This document shows, in pieces, positions 1 to 11,545 of a stretch of 64,000 nucleotides of DNA. Every line of letters begins with the position of its first letter. The stretch's first letter is position 1. Location of the stretch: contig CM070622.1 of the NCBI GenBank assembly GCA_036346255.1, positions 25,508,751 to 25,572,750 on the forward strand. Direction: 5' to 3'. The stretch is from Ampelocalamus luodianensis (lineage: Eukaryota > Streptophyta > Magnoliopsida > Poales > Poaceae). A program made the position numbers and the translations under genes. Below the pieces are notes generated by a model. That model saw nothing but the letters and a program-made list of their open reading frames with translations. It searched no databases and was not told the DNA's origin.

Positions 1-1383
1 GAGCCGGGAGAGGTGGCAGTTGTGGAGGGCGAGAAGGAGGCAGGGCCGAGCAGCGGCGACAGAACCGAGCGAGAAGGAAGCGGCAGTGGGAGAATTAGCA
101 GAGAAGACGACGCTGGGGCACTAGACACTCGATTCTATGTGCCTATGCCTAGCGAGGATGCCTAGGCAAAGAGCTGGGACGCCAAGTCGCCAACCAAACA
201 CACCCTTCCTAGTCCAGTTCACTATCGTTTTGATAGTTGATAGTCCCAAAAAATAGAAAAAGTCTTGGGAACGTTCATGGTATGCAAGTGCAATATAACT
301 GGGCTCGGTGGATATCAAGCCAGTTAGTCGTCTTACTTAGTTTTTCTTGAAATTGGTACAGTTTGATTTAATATTATTATATTTTGAAAGTTTTTTTAGA
401 ATCGAGCTAATGAGCCGAGCTGAGCTAAGGTGAAATTCAATTTTATTCGAAATTGACTCATTTCAATATTTAACCAAATATCAAATTTAATTAAAACAAT
501 TTTGAACAAAGCCAAGAGCCCCTACTAACGAGCTTTTTTTTTTTCCAGCACTAGAGCAGTAAAATGTGGGCTCGTAAGATTATTGGACTGGCTGGATAAA
601 ATTAGTCGCCCGGATCTGGTCGACGATTGGGCAACTCCAGATATTTCTCACATCTTGGCCCAGTACTAATTCATCAGCCCAAAACACCTTACGACCCCAA
701 GTCTTGATGCTCCTTGTCTCGCTTATTTATTTTTCTTTATGAGTTTTTGGTTGTTTCCTACTGTCTACAATGCTGGAGAAATGGAGAACCAACCTTAACA
801 ACTCCCCGGTTGGAACGCGTATTTTGTTTCTTGATTTACTTGGGAGTTTTTTTTCTTGATTTATGTGGGAATTGAATTCTTTCATGTGAAATCATAAATT
901 CTTCGTTCCAAACATTCCCTCAATTGGCAAAAGATATCCAAGTTCTTTTTTGGGGGGCGAGGGAAAAGATGGATGTCAGCTAAGTACAAATCAAGGAGGA
1001 AAATAAACGTTCATATCTGCGGCAGATGAATTCTGTCACTATATCAAGAAAATGCAGTCAGATCTCGAAAGTTCCCACAAATCCACGAGCGGAGCTATTA
1101 CTAACTTGGAACACAATGTTTCATACAACAATGGCATAGTCCTTACATATCACGGGGATTATACAACACAGATTTTATTTTATTTTTTCGAAAATATGGT
1201 ACATTGTTAGATCTCCACAGCAGTATGAGAAAAAAAAAACACTAATCTATAATCAGATACAGGGACGAGAGTAGGGAGGAGGAGTACGTGGAGCTGGTCG
1301 GGTACGGCAAGGCACGGCGGTGGGTGTCCAAGCTGGAAACAATCCAAGAAGTGGTGGTCGTCGCCGCCTCCCAGTTCCCCCCC
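1..1383. other. Left-edge flank without a recognisable gene
   Basis: No coding region was recognised. Positions 1-110 are GA-rich. Around 197-213 the motif CCAACCAAACACACCC resembles the end of a Tourist-like MITE, but no partner terminus was found. The rest is ordinary AT-rich plant intergenic DNA. The last 100 bases lie directly upstream of the L11 fragment and may hold its former 5' UTR. Overlapping ORFs at 1207-1710 on both strands are by-products of GC-rich sequence. Confidence 0.5.
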
Positions 1384-1595
1384 ATGGTGAGCTCCGCGCC
1401 CACAAACTCGTTCCATTTCGCGCTGCTTTTTTGTCCAATGATTCGTCCGTCCGTTTGGGTGCTGTGCGTGTATGCGGTTTTGACGGTGTGGTTGGTTTTG
1501 GTTTTGGTGCTCGCAGGCGTCGGAGAAGAAGCAGTCGAATCCGATGCGGGAGATCAAGGTGTAGAAGCAGTAATCGCCTCACCCGCGCTTCCAAG
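1384..1595 (+). pseudogene. RPL11: 60S ribosomal protein L11 (uL5 family) 5' fragment, broken
   Basis: An ATG at 1384-1386 is followed at once by a GT...AG intron (1387-1516). Exon 2 starts at 1517 and reads ASEKKQSNPMREIKV, the conserved N-terminus of plant cytosolic L11. At 1562 the next codon is TAG where the family has Gln. About 11 codons of the family are then missing with a frame shift. The sequence resumes as NRLTRASK at 1572-1595, followed by a GT donor-like site. No later exons follow. Because introns are retained, this is a copied or captured genomic fragment, not a retrocopy. It should not make a functional protein. Confidence 0.8.
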
Positions 1596-1892
1596 GTATC
1601 CATCTATCTATCTGCCAACGATTTACTCCCCAATCAATCGCTCATCTGCGGCTGCAAATGGTTTCTGCGCTCTACTTGTTGATGCGCTTGCGCCTGAGGT
1701 TTTAGCTTAGTTCCCTGCAGAGATCAGTATGTTGTTCGTTAGCTTCAGTGAGGTTCATATCAATAGTGAGTGTTCCAGTTCGCTTGTGGCAAGCTACTAG
1801 TGCTAGGGTAGTTGGGGAAATTTGAAGCCAGCGGTGAATTAGTCCAATTCGCCACGGGTCTATTTCTGTTTGTAGTGGAGTGGTTTGTGTAC

Positions 1893-2166
1893 TGATGGGA
1901 AACTATAGACCTGACTCTTCAGTCGGTCTATTAGTGGGTGCCCCATCCTTAACCCTAGCAGGGTTGTAGCCAATAAATAGAGGGTGCTATTCATTGTAAA
2001 AGATTTGATTGATGGATGAAGGAATAAAGAGACGCAAGACGTCCCCCTATATCTCTGTGTTCAATCTCTTATTATGTTCTTATTGTTTATGCATTGTTCT
2101 TACGATTCTATGCTTGTCTACGAGGTAATCGCTCGGACTGGACTCGCCAGCGACGGTTCCTCAACA
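1893..2166 (+). repeat. 5' LTR of copia 1
   Basis: It starts TGATGGGAAAC and ends CCTCAACA. It aligns along its length with 15086-15359. It contains a CAATAAATAG segment where the 3' LTR has CTATAAATA, a TATA-like element in the expected U3 position. Immediately downstream, CGTTATCAGCACGATCGACT (2167-2186) occupies the primer-binding-site position. Confidence 0.93.
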
Positions 2167-2486
2167 CGTTATCAGCACGATCGACTCTCCTCGCATCGAA
2201 AAGGTAACCGTCGATGAACGACACTCGTAGATTGAATCGTTTTTCTAGATTGCTTTCAATTCTGCAAATTTGGCTTTCTAGATTGATTTTCTACGGTGCA
2301 AATTCGCTCTAATCTACCGCGAGCAGACTTGAAGTCGCCAGCACAATGTCGATCGGTGGATTGCATGAAAGAGTGGATGTCGATTGTACCGTAGATTGAA
2401 AATTGCAAGTTCGTTCTAATCTACCGCGAGCCGACTTGAAGTCGCCGGCTAAGCCGATGGTAATCGCAGGAACGATAATTGCAGTG

Positions 2487-2585
2487 AATGAACAGTAATA
2501 CATCTATGAACAGTATCGCATATGAACAGTAATCATATATGAACAGTGTTTCGTATGAACAGTGCCGCGTATGAACAGTATTCGC
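2487..2585 (+). repeat. GAACAGT minisatellite in copia 1 leader
   Basis: About six imperfect copies of a 16-20 bp unit with the core ATGAACAGT run head to tail. The variable part between cores is AT-rich or a short CG-containing stretch. A similar GAACAGT series occurs at 63859-63960 near the right edge of the window. Confidence 0.8.
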
Positions 2586-3393
2586 GAAATTTTTTTGGCG
2601 GCGGTCCCGTATGGCCTGGAGCCGCATCTCCACCGGCCGACCGCCTCGCATGGCCACCCGAACATGCCGCCGCCTTGAAGCGATGCCCGCCTCCGGCGCC
2701 GGCACCGTCCGCATGCACAAAAGAAAAGAGGGGGGAGAGAGGAGGAAGAGCCACCGGCGCTGAACGCCATCACCGGTCCCAGCCCCGCACGGCCGAACCG
2801 TCGGCCGCAGGCCGCATGCGGCTTCCCCTCCCACGCCGGCCTGGAGCCGCTTTACCGCCGACGCACGCGCACGGCACCGCCTCCGGTCGCCCCGCACGGC
2901 GCCGACTTGAAGTGCCGCCGTCGCTCGAGTACCACACCACCCGACACCGGCCTCCCTCCTCGCGCCGACCCAGCACCGCCGTTTGCGCCGCCTCGACCGC
3001 CGGCCATAGATTGCACAAAGAAGAAAAAAAAGGAGGATGGGGGTGGGGAGCGCTACCGGCCTGGAGCCGCCGTCGGTCAAAGAACCGACCGATCGCCTGT
3101 GCGCAAAAGCGCCGCCGCCCGGCTTGAAGCCGCCGCCGCCTCCGCCTCGCTCACGCATCGCCGCCGCGCGCGCCCTCCGCCGTGTCGCCGCCGCTCCGGC
3201 GGTGAGGCGCCGCACCGCATCGCCACGCCTTGCCGCGCTTCTCCGCCGCCGCCGCTGCCCCCCGCGCCACTCATCTGCGTCGCCGGCATCGCCACCGAGC
3301 CCGCCGCGCGCACCACCTGCCGCCGCCCGTGCGCCCAGCGTTGCCGCCGCCGCCTAACGCGCCGCCCGCCTAACGCGCCGCCATCGGTGAACA
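2586..3393 (+). other. GC-rich untranslated leader of copia 1
   Basis: The stretch between the minisatellite and gag is extremely rich in CCG/GCC triplets, in contrast to the AT-rich element around it. Long open frames appear on both strands but are compositional: they match no family, and the equivalent leader of copia 2 (20440-21080) keeps the composition without an alignable peptide. A remnant of CpG-rich leader or captured exon sequence is possible. Confidence 0.6.
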
Positions 3394-3410
3394 GGTAGGG
3401 AAACCCTACC
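3394..3410 (+). promoter_or_regulatory. Leader hairpin of copia 1
   Basis: GGTAGGG, AAA, CCCTACC forms a perfect 7-bp stem with a three-base loop just after the GC-rich leader. The same core TAGGGAAACCCTA occurs at the same place in copia 2 with a longer stem. A role in packaging or translation of the element RNA is only an inference. Confidence 0.45.
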
Positions 3411-4004
3411 CCCATGTCCCTTTGAAGTGGCCGAATGGGCCGACCTTTTGGGTCGGAAATAATTGGGCCGGCCGGTGAAAAGAAAAAAAAGAAGGGGGCA
3501 GCCGATGGAAAAAGAAAAGAAAGGGGGCACGGTGGAAAAGTTCTGAATTTTGCGAAAAACCCCTAGGAAAATATGAAAATTGCGAAGAAAATTACGCGGG
3601 TGTGGAATTTTTGCAAAAAGAACCCTCGTGATTCTAAAAATTACGAGGAAGTTTTGCTGCTAATGAAATTTTGTGAACCCCCCCCGGAATTGGGAAATTT
3701 ACGGGATTATGTATATTCTTGCAGAATAACCCCTCAGAAATTTGATAATTACGTGAATTTTCTCTCAGAACTGAGATTTCGTGTTTTAACCCGTGAAAAT
3801 TGCAGAATTCGCCGAAAACTTATTTTCCAGTAGAAAGGGACCTTGGGAATTCAATTTTTGAATCAGTTTTTGCATATGAAGCATGTTTATCTTTGTTATT
3901 GTTATTTATATGCAATTTATTTATTGTATTTACTGTTTTGATTATCTGTGATTCTTTATATTGCTTTTAATCATTGAAAATAGCAGTAAATCATGAATAA
4001 TGCA

Positions 4005-4640
4005 TAGAAAATACGGGATCATGAACCAGGAGTTCGAAGAGCATTATGAGAATTTTGCAACCATTTTACGCAAATTACCAGCAGTAATCTTATGAATTTT
4101 GGTATGAATATGAAGATGACTGGCATCACAAATCAGGAATTCGAAGAACTGGCCCAGCATGGTCAGATTTTGTATAAAATTTGTATCAGTCTTCATTTCT
4201 GTGGTAATGTAATCACGGATGAGCAGAAAATAGAGAATACTTTCTACATTTCACCCGAATACGGTGCAATCCGCACGCAACTACTGTCAAGATGGCTACA
4301 TGTAGTATGTCAAATTAATTGATATCATGCAAGTTGCGAAAACTCAGGATGATGTTCTAAGAAAGAACTACATCTCGCAGCCACCTAATAGCAATGTTGG
4401 CCATGAAGCCACTACTAGCAGCTACAAGGTGATGAAGCCTCTCACGAATGAGAGGAGCAAGAAGGGTAAGGTAGTGCGTCGCACGTTATTGATGCTTTCC
4501 TGTCTAAGAAAAAGAGCAAATGATAGCATGAGGCACACCTCGCCATTGCAGGCACAGAGGATTCACATCCATTATTTGTACTTATGAATGTGGACAGCCC
4601 AGTAGCAGCCCCCATCATCCCTCCTTTAGACATCGCAGCG
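4005..4640 (+). pseudogene. copia 1 gag, internally deleted
   Basis: Pieces such as NQEFEELAQHGQI and LHFCGNVITDEQKIENT match the gag of copia 2 (for example LQLCGKVITDAERIEKT). About 0.3 kb of gag present in copia 2 is missing near 4160. A stop at about 4320 breaks the frame, and the downstream part (KNYISQPPNSNVGHEATTSS) is in another frame. The nucleic-acid-binding tail is basic, but no intact zinc knuckle was seen. Confidence 0.75.
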
Positions 4641-4925
4641 GCCACAGCCGTAGCTGCCCAAAAGGAGAAGATCGCGCATGGAGCCGATTGAGGCAGAGGT
4701 TCCTGAATACTTCGTCTATTAGATCTAGTGCACGCATTGCACTCGAATCTTTTATAGTAACCTGCAGTTTGTAATTGAAGCAGAATTTTGAATTATTGAA
4801 TAATGGTTGCAAGCTTATTTTCCCGTCTTTATAATAGCAAGTTATGTTCTGATATTTGAAGTATTTTATTTATGTGTTGCTTGCTTCCTGCTACATATTA
4901 ATAAAGTACATTATATTAGAACGAG

Positions 4926-5056
4926 TGTGACGCCCTATGGAGGAAGTGTGCTTAGCAGGTAGCGGCACAACGAATACCATCCTGAGAGAAATGGAAAATT
5001 TTCCAGTCAATCAGCAAGAATGCTGGTAGTCTTACGACAATCGCAGGCAGCGATAC
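4926..5056 (+). pseudogene. copia 1 protease start, active-site Asp lost
   Basis: The frame reads VCLAGSGTTNTILREM. Copia 2 at the equivalent site reads VCLADSGTTNTILRET. The catalytic Asp of the aspartic protease D-S-G motif is Gly here. The protease is then cut off by the gypsy insertion at 5057. Confidence 0.8.
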
Positions 5057-8000
5057 TGTGAGGACCCAGGGTATTTAACTAGTAACACTTAACCTCCATA
5101 TGGTTCTAGCATTACTAATTAAATATCCTAAGCCTCGATGGACATGTGCTTCCCAGAATTGCAGCACATGCTCATCATCACAAAATTATACATCATTTCC
5201 ATACAACATTTAACACTAAGTTCAACAACGACATACATAAAGTAAAGTTATTACAAAAGAGCCGACCAGCCAAATAACACAATATACAAGAATGACAGCG
5301 GAAGCAAAAGCGCCATAAGATGGCTAAGAACAAAAGTCGACCGGTTAGCCAACATAACCCACAAGGCAACCGACCGGGCCGCCAAGCTAGTCGCCCCGCA
5401 AGCTACCACAACAAAGCTCACAAAAGTGAGGCCCTTCGAGTTCACCTTCTTCCTCTGCAACAAATACATTTAAGCAAGACAACTGAGTACACTAAGGTAC
5501 TCGCAAGACTGACGTGTGGAATAGCAGACCTATTCATAAGCTACATGCAGGCTTATTTAAGTGGAGGTTATATGTCTCATTTTGCAAAAAGCCAACTTTA
5601 TTTGCAATAATGTAATACATTTGAAAGTAAGTTTGCAAATCTGTTTTGATGTTGAATATAACAGCGAATTAATAATAAATACAAGTAACTACCTGGAAGT
5701 GACTATCCCAATAGCCACCACAACATAGCACGAATCCCCGATTCGTACCACCCATCAAGTTTTAATTAAAATGTTGTAGTCTAAATCTTGAAAGACCTTG
5801 CCAAGCGTGTCCATAACCTAGGACGAGGCTATTCGAATAGTTTTAACCTCGCAGGTGTACCAATGTACCCACACTTCAGACCGCCTTTAAGCCACAAAGC
5901 ACACTTCCGAAGGTATGCCGGCACGGCTAAGTCCTACGAGACGCTTTCCAATATTGTGTATTAACCACGAGCCGCTTGTATGGATCGGAATCCATACGCT
6001 TACATTGCAAGCCGAAAGACAACCAGCCATCACAGGGGAAGCCTTTGACACAACGCAATGCTCCCAAGACCATCCTCCCGCGACTCCTGCGACCGAAGCC
6101 AATACACGCCAAAGTACTAAGTCAAGAGAGGTCTCATACCCCCTAGTGTGGTTAGCACGCTAAAATGCTTGGTTTAGTGTAACAAGATGTTCGGTCCTTG
6201 TTGACCCGGGCACCATTCCAGTCATACCCAAAATCACACAATCTTACTATTGTGCCCAAGTCCAAATCTTTTTACTTTTAGTTTTTGGGTTTTTGCAAAT
6301 TGAACATAGCATCAAGCCGAAATATAGATACATAGTAAGCATCTGTGTGATCAAGGTTATCGACAAGTCGATAACCGCTCATTTCTACCGGAAGCTAAGC
6401 ATGGCTAAACAATTAATCCGCAAAACTACTAAGTGACAAGAGCTCATCCACGACCTCTAAATCACAACAATAACTTAGGCTCATGGTAGTAAAGGATAAT
6501 CATTTGCCTATGGAAATGCATCTACTAGGTCCACTAACGACAATAGTTTAACACAAACTAGCAATGCATACATAGAATTTGTAAACAACATAAATACTTG
6601 AAAATACAGGGATTAACATGATCAAACTGATTGCCTTGCTGGACTGGTTCTTGCTGCAGAGGAGAGTTCTCAGATTCAATATAATCTTCTAACCTAACGC
6701 GAAAATACGATAAAACCAATAAGAACGAAGAACACCAACTAAAACTCAACAGCAAAAGACATCCAAATCCCATGAAATTTACACAGCAGCTAGAGGTTGT
6801 TTTTAGACAATTTTAGGAACAAGAATTACTTCATTTGGACTTAGCATGAAAAAGTTATGCCCTAAATAATTTCTCTCAGCCTGAAAAATTCTAATTAAAT
6901 TAATTACGGCTACTGTTCATGACAAAAATTTCTAGAATGATCTGGAACCTGAAATTTTTATGGCGGGTAGATAAGGTCATCCTAAGAACAGCAAGGTTGA
7001 GTTTACTTCATTTGAAGTTGAAATGAATTACTTATGATTTTTCTAAGTTCTTAAACTAGTAGATCATTAACTTCAGTGGCAAGGATCATATTAAGACCTA
7101 TTCTACACTACAATACATTCCTAGTGGGTTTTAACAAAATTTAGTTTGCTCAGTTTGGAATTACAGAGAATAAGTTATGCATTTTACAAATTTTCAATGA
7201 ATTTTTAGACAACCTTTTTCACTAAACAAGATCATGCAGTTTATATCCTTTTCCGCTACATAACAGTGCCTAAATTTATTCTCAGGTTAGAGTTCATTCT
7301 ATAACAGAGCTAAAACAACTGGAATCATTCAAAAAGGAGCTGAAATGACAAAGTTATGCACTTTTGAAATTCGAACAATCCAAATACTTTGAAAATTTGA
7401 GCTCTCGGGAGGTCTAACAGACTTAACGAAAACGGGGAGGTCGTGGCCGTCGATCCTCCATCGCACGGCTACGGACCTCGAAGTACAGCGCACCGAGAGA
7501 CCTCTTCCGCATTGGGGAGGTCTGGACCGTTGAGATTAGATCCAACGGCCATGACCAGTGCACGCGCAGCGCACACAGAGGAGGTCCTCGCGCCTAGAGG
7601 TGGTCGGGACCGTTAAATCAAGATCTGACAGCCCTGACCTCCGAGGGAGGTCCTAAGGCTAAATCTACGGAGGAGGTCTAGCCCGTTAGATCTAAATCTA
7701 ACGGTTTAGACCTGAGGAGGAGGTCCTAAAGCTGCGGATCTAAAGGATGAGGTCCTAGACGGTCAAGATCTCCAGGAGGAGGTCCTGAACGGCTAAGATC
7801 TCGCAAGGGAGGTCTTAATGGTCACGATCAAGCGAAGGAGGTCCTGAACGGTTGGGATTTACACGAGGGAGGTCTTGGGCGGTCAAGATCTCGCGGGGGA
7901 GGTCCTGAACGGTTAGGATCTCACCGAGGGAGGTCGTGGATGGTCAAGATCTACGCGGGGAGGTCTTTAAGGACAGAGTTTAAACAGACGAGATCTGGAC

Positions 8001-9990
8001 GGCTAAGATCTTCACGGAGGAGGTCCTGAACGGTCCAGATTAAAGCGGAGGGAGGTCCTGAGGTTTTCTTTATAAAAAGACCAGGGGTGGCTTTTTACAA
8101 AGAGAACCCCGAGGGTGGTCTTTGCAAAATGACCAAAGGGAGGCCTTTTGCGCACGGGGAAGATCTAAACGGCTAGGATTTAACCAGGGTGGTCCTAGAC
8201 GGTTGGGATCGACTCAAGGGGGAGGTCCTGGCACTTATAGTTTTCGCAGACCAGGATCTAACGGCCTAGAGCTAACCCAGGAGGCCTTTGTCGGCCGAGA
8301 TGGATCCAAGGAGGTCCTGTGACTTAGCGTTTCATCGACAAGGGCTCTACGGTCCGATCTAATCTCAAGAGGTCCCGGACTACCGTGTGATTTGGCGAGG
8401 GTGGTCCAAGACTTAAGGACTTTTCAACGAACATCTAACGCCGATCTAAACTCGGGAGGTCGTGGACGCCACGATTAACCCGAGGAGGTCCGTGACTTGA
8501 CAAAATCGCGACAAGGTACAGAGCTCGACGTTGAGCTCGCCCGACCGTCGCCGACGACCAAAGCCATGGCGGCGCTAACCAACTGTTAATATGTTCGCAA
8601 TACTATTGCGAACCTAATAGGAGCATTCTCGACGGCGAGCGAGCCTAGAACGCCATGAGCCGAGAAGGGCGGAGGATAAGTTTTCACAAAAATCGAAAAC
8701 GGCGAAAACAAGCGCCACGAGCTAAACTAGCTAGACCTTAAGCTCTAAGGGACTAAAATGAACTCACCCGAGTGTAGGAAGACCACGAGGAACTCGGAGA
8801 GACCCACGGTGGAGCGATTCACGAGTCGAGGAAGAAGACGAAGAAGCCTCAAGAACGCTTCTCCCGTGGACTTCCTCTCGTGAAATCAACCAAAATGAGT
8901 TAGGGAAAAGGCTCCGGTGGTTAATTGAACAAGTTGGCATTCCAAGTTGCAATTAAAACCACCGAGCTCCAAGGCCACCGGGAGCTTCCCGGCAACAATG
9001 GTGGATTTGGGAACCTCAGGAGTTTTTGAGCTCCACACACTGGAGGTGAGCTGGGAGGGGCTGAGAGCGGAAGGGGGGGGGTTCAAGGAGGACCTCGGAG
9101 GAGCGCTCATGTAGCCCGGAGGCCAACTGAGCACGAGGACGATGGTTTAATGGCGACGGACAAAGGGGTTCGCGCAAGAAAACGAGGCGAGGAGGCAGGT
9201 AAAGTCAGGGCAAAGCTGACACAGTTGACAATAAGGGGGGCTCCGAGCCGTTGCAGGGCCCCACGAGGTGACTGGAGCCTGCACTGCTCACCTACGCACG
9301 CGCACGCGGGGAGGACGAAGAAGAAGAACAGAAGGGGAAACCCGGGGAGGTCGTGAGCGTTGGATTTTAAATCCAACGGCTCACACACGATTGCTCCGGA
9401 TCGAGCTCGGGTGCGGCCTGAAGACTTGGTCCAACTAAGTCAACTGAGTTGGGCTCGGGCACGAGCCCGAGTCTGACTCGAACCAGAGTTTTAATTTTTG
9501 GTTTTTGGAAGAGCTGCACTTTGGAGAATTGTTTGAGCTAGCAAAACAACTTCAAAAATTTTGAAATTTTTACAGGAGTTTGCCAACTAAAGTATTGACC
9601 TTGCATAAAATTTTCAGAGGCTTTGGTGCTGTAGATTTTCCTCCAAAAATTTAACAAGGTGCTGGACCAATGATTGACCAGAATTTAAATAGGTTTGACT
9701 GACCTCCAAAAATATTCAAACAATTTCTAAAAATTGTGAAATTTTTCAGAGGGGCTACACATCAACCCAAGAATTTAGGAAACTTATTTCCAGGAGATTA
9801 TCACAAGATGGAACAAGAGTGTCTAAGAAGAATAAGATGTGGGCTAAAATGACTTGTGATTTTTGTATTCCCATGATTCCTTTACAACAAATGTCCAGGT
9901 CATACAGGAAATACAAGATGTAAGAAAAGTTTTTAATTTCTACTCATTTTCTTACATTTGAAACACAAGTCTGAAACTTGGGATGTTACA
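5057..9990 (-). repeat. 3' LTR of the nested gypsy element (4,934 bp)
   Basis: Read on the - strand it begins TGTAACATCCCAAGTTTCAG at 9990 and ends GGGTCCTCACA at 5057, with canonical TG...CA ends. Solo LTR 33417-38341 is the same family on the opposite strand, with shared blocks along its length. It encodes no protein. It holds a long GGAGGTC minisatellite (separate entry). Confidence 0.88.
7430..8480. repeat. GGAGGTC minisatellite inside the gypsy LTR
   Basis: About 30 degenerate copies of a roughly 30-bp unit, typified by GGAGGTCCTGAACGGTTAGG followed by ATCT and a variable spacer, run in tandem. The most regular part is about 7740-8050. The mirrored series GACCTCC...TTAAGATCT is at about 35140-35880 in the sister solo LTR. 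The 4.1-kb LTR at 28958-33053 lacks it. Confidence 0.85.
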
Positions 9991-10001
9991 ACTCTCCCCC
10001 C
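9991..10001 (-). promoter_or_regulatory. Polypurine tract of the gypsy element
   Basis: On the - strand the sequence directly upstream of the LTR is GGGGGGAGAGT. A purine run abutting the 3' LTR is the plus-strand primer site in LTR retrotransposons. Confidence 0.8.
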
Positions 10002-10029
10002 ATACAAGAATCTCGACCCGAGATTCCGT

Positions 10030-11545
10030 TCACTCGGAGAAGAAAGATGGATAATCTGCACGAAGGCGATCTTCTCGCTCCCAAGTTGCCTCATCTTCAG
10101 AATGGTTTGACCACTGAACCTTAAGGAACTTGATGACACGGTTCCTTGTTCTCCGTTCAGATTCCTCAAGAATGCGAACAGGATGCTCGCGATAGGTCAA
10201 ATCTTCTTGCACATCGAGAACCTCCAACGGAGTTTCCTCAGTTGGAACACGGAGGCACTTCTTAAGGTGGGATACATGAAACACATCATGCACACCTCAA
10301 GTGTAGCCGGCGCCCAATCAGATGCAACAGCTCCAACTCTCTCGATGATGCGATAAGGTCCAACATACCTAGGAGCCAACTTGCCCTTGATACCAAAACG
10401 CTGATGACCCTTCAAAGGTGAGACTTTGAGATACACAAAGTCATTGGGCTCAAAACTCAACTCTCGGTGGCGACGATCCGCATAGCTCTTCTGCTTGGAC
10501 TGGGCCACGCGCAAATGCTCGCGAATCAACTGGACCTGACTTTCGGCCTCATTAATCGACTCGGGCCAAGAACTGCTCTCACCGCCACCAATTCAATGGG
10601 GTTCTGCACCTTCTCCCATACAAGGCCTCAAATGGTGCCATGCCAAGACTAGCCTGAAAACTGTTGTTGTAGGAGAACTCAGCAAACGGCAAGCATTTCT
10701 TCCAATTCTTCCCATAGGAAAGAACACAAGCACGGAGCATATCTTCCAACACTTGGTTGAATCTCTCCGTCTGACCATCCGTCTGGGGATGAAAGGCCGT
10801 GCTGAAGGTAAGACGAGTCCCCATGGTCTCTTGCAGACTATGCCAAAATCGAGAGGTAAACAGCGCTCCCCGATCAGACACAATCATCTTGGGCACACCA
10901 TGCAAGCTCACAATCCTCGATACATAGAGTTCAGCTAGAGATCCCACGCGAAGCTGTGTCTTGACAGGAAAGAAATGTGCCACTTTAGTTAACCTATCAA
11001 TGACCACCCAAATGGCATCGTTTCCCTTGGACGAGCGGGGCAAACCGGTGATAAAGTCCATACCAACAAAATCCCACTTCCACTCTGGCACAGGCAAAGG
11101 CTGAAGAAGGTCTGCTGGACGCTGATGCTCGGCCTTCACACGACAACACACGTCGCACTCGGCAACGAACTTGGCAATCTCGCGCTTCATTCGGGTCCAC
11201 CAGAATCTCTGACGAAGGTCCTGATACATCTTGGTAGCCCCGGGATGAATGGACAAGGGAGAGTCATGGGCTTCGCGGAGAATCAAATCCCGCAATTCCA
11301 TGACCTTCGGAACCACAAGACGCTGCCCAAACCATACAACTCCGTGCTCATCCTCTGAAAAGCACTTGGCCATCCCATCCTTGATGTTCTACTTGATTTG
11401 GCTCACACCAACATCTGTCTGTTGTGCAGCCATGATTTGGTCTACCAAGGTTGGTTGCACAACCAAGGTAGCAAGAGAACCGTGCTCTATCAAACCCAAA
11501 TTGAGACGCTGAAATTCTGAAATGAGGGTAGGCTGCTGCTCTTGG
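10030..11545 (-). pseudogene. gypsy integrase with C-terminal chromodomain, frameshifted
   Basis: The segment opens with an RNase H-integrase linker (SEFQRLNLGLIEHGS). It continues as an open frame (11373-10579) with the integrase HHCC finger (His of REAHD, HPGA, CDVC) and a DDE core: GMDFITGLPRS, then VSDRGALFTSRFW, then FHPQTDGQTERFN. The frame shifts after LNWW (about 10580). The C-terminal part (SYADRRHRELSFEPNDFVYL) and, after another shift near 10290, the chromodomain follow: HPVRILEESERRTRNRVI, then KVQWSNHSEDEATWERED. Chromodomains of this type target insertion to heterochromatin. A stop also lies at about 11385. The three required frames mean no single protein is made. Confidence 0.9.

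Noticed and set aside
1207..1710. Four overlapping ORFs on both strands
   Set aside because: They run through the L11 intron and the opposite strand. The only supported coding signal is the broken L11 exon.
2421..3415. Open frames of 100-264 codons on both strands
   Set aside because: Same reason: GC-rich leader of copia 1, no domain, no conservation with copia 2 peptides.
7430..8480. CRISPR-like array, because of regularly spaced repeats
   Set aside because: Units are degenerate with no constant repeat/unique spacer pattern, inside a plant retrotransposon LTR.
9107..9388. ORFs on both strands around 9.1-9.4 kb
   Set aside because: They are inside the nested gypsy LTR and have no recognisable domain.
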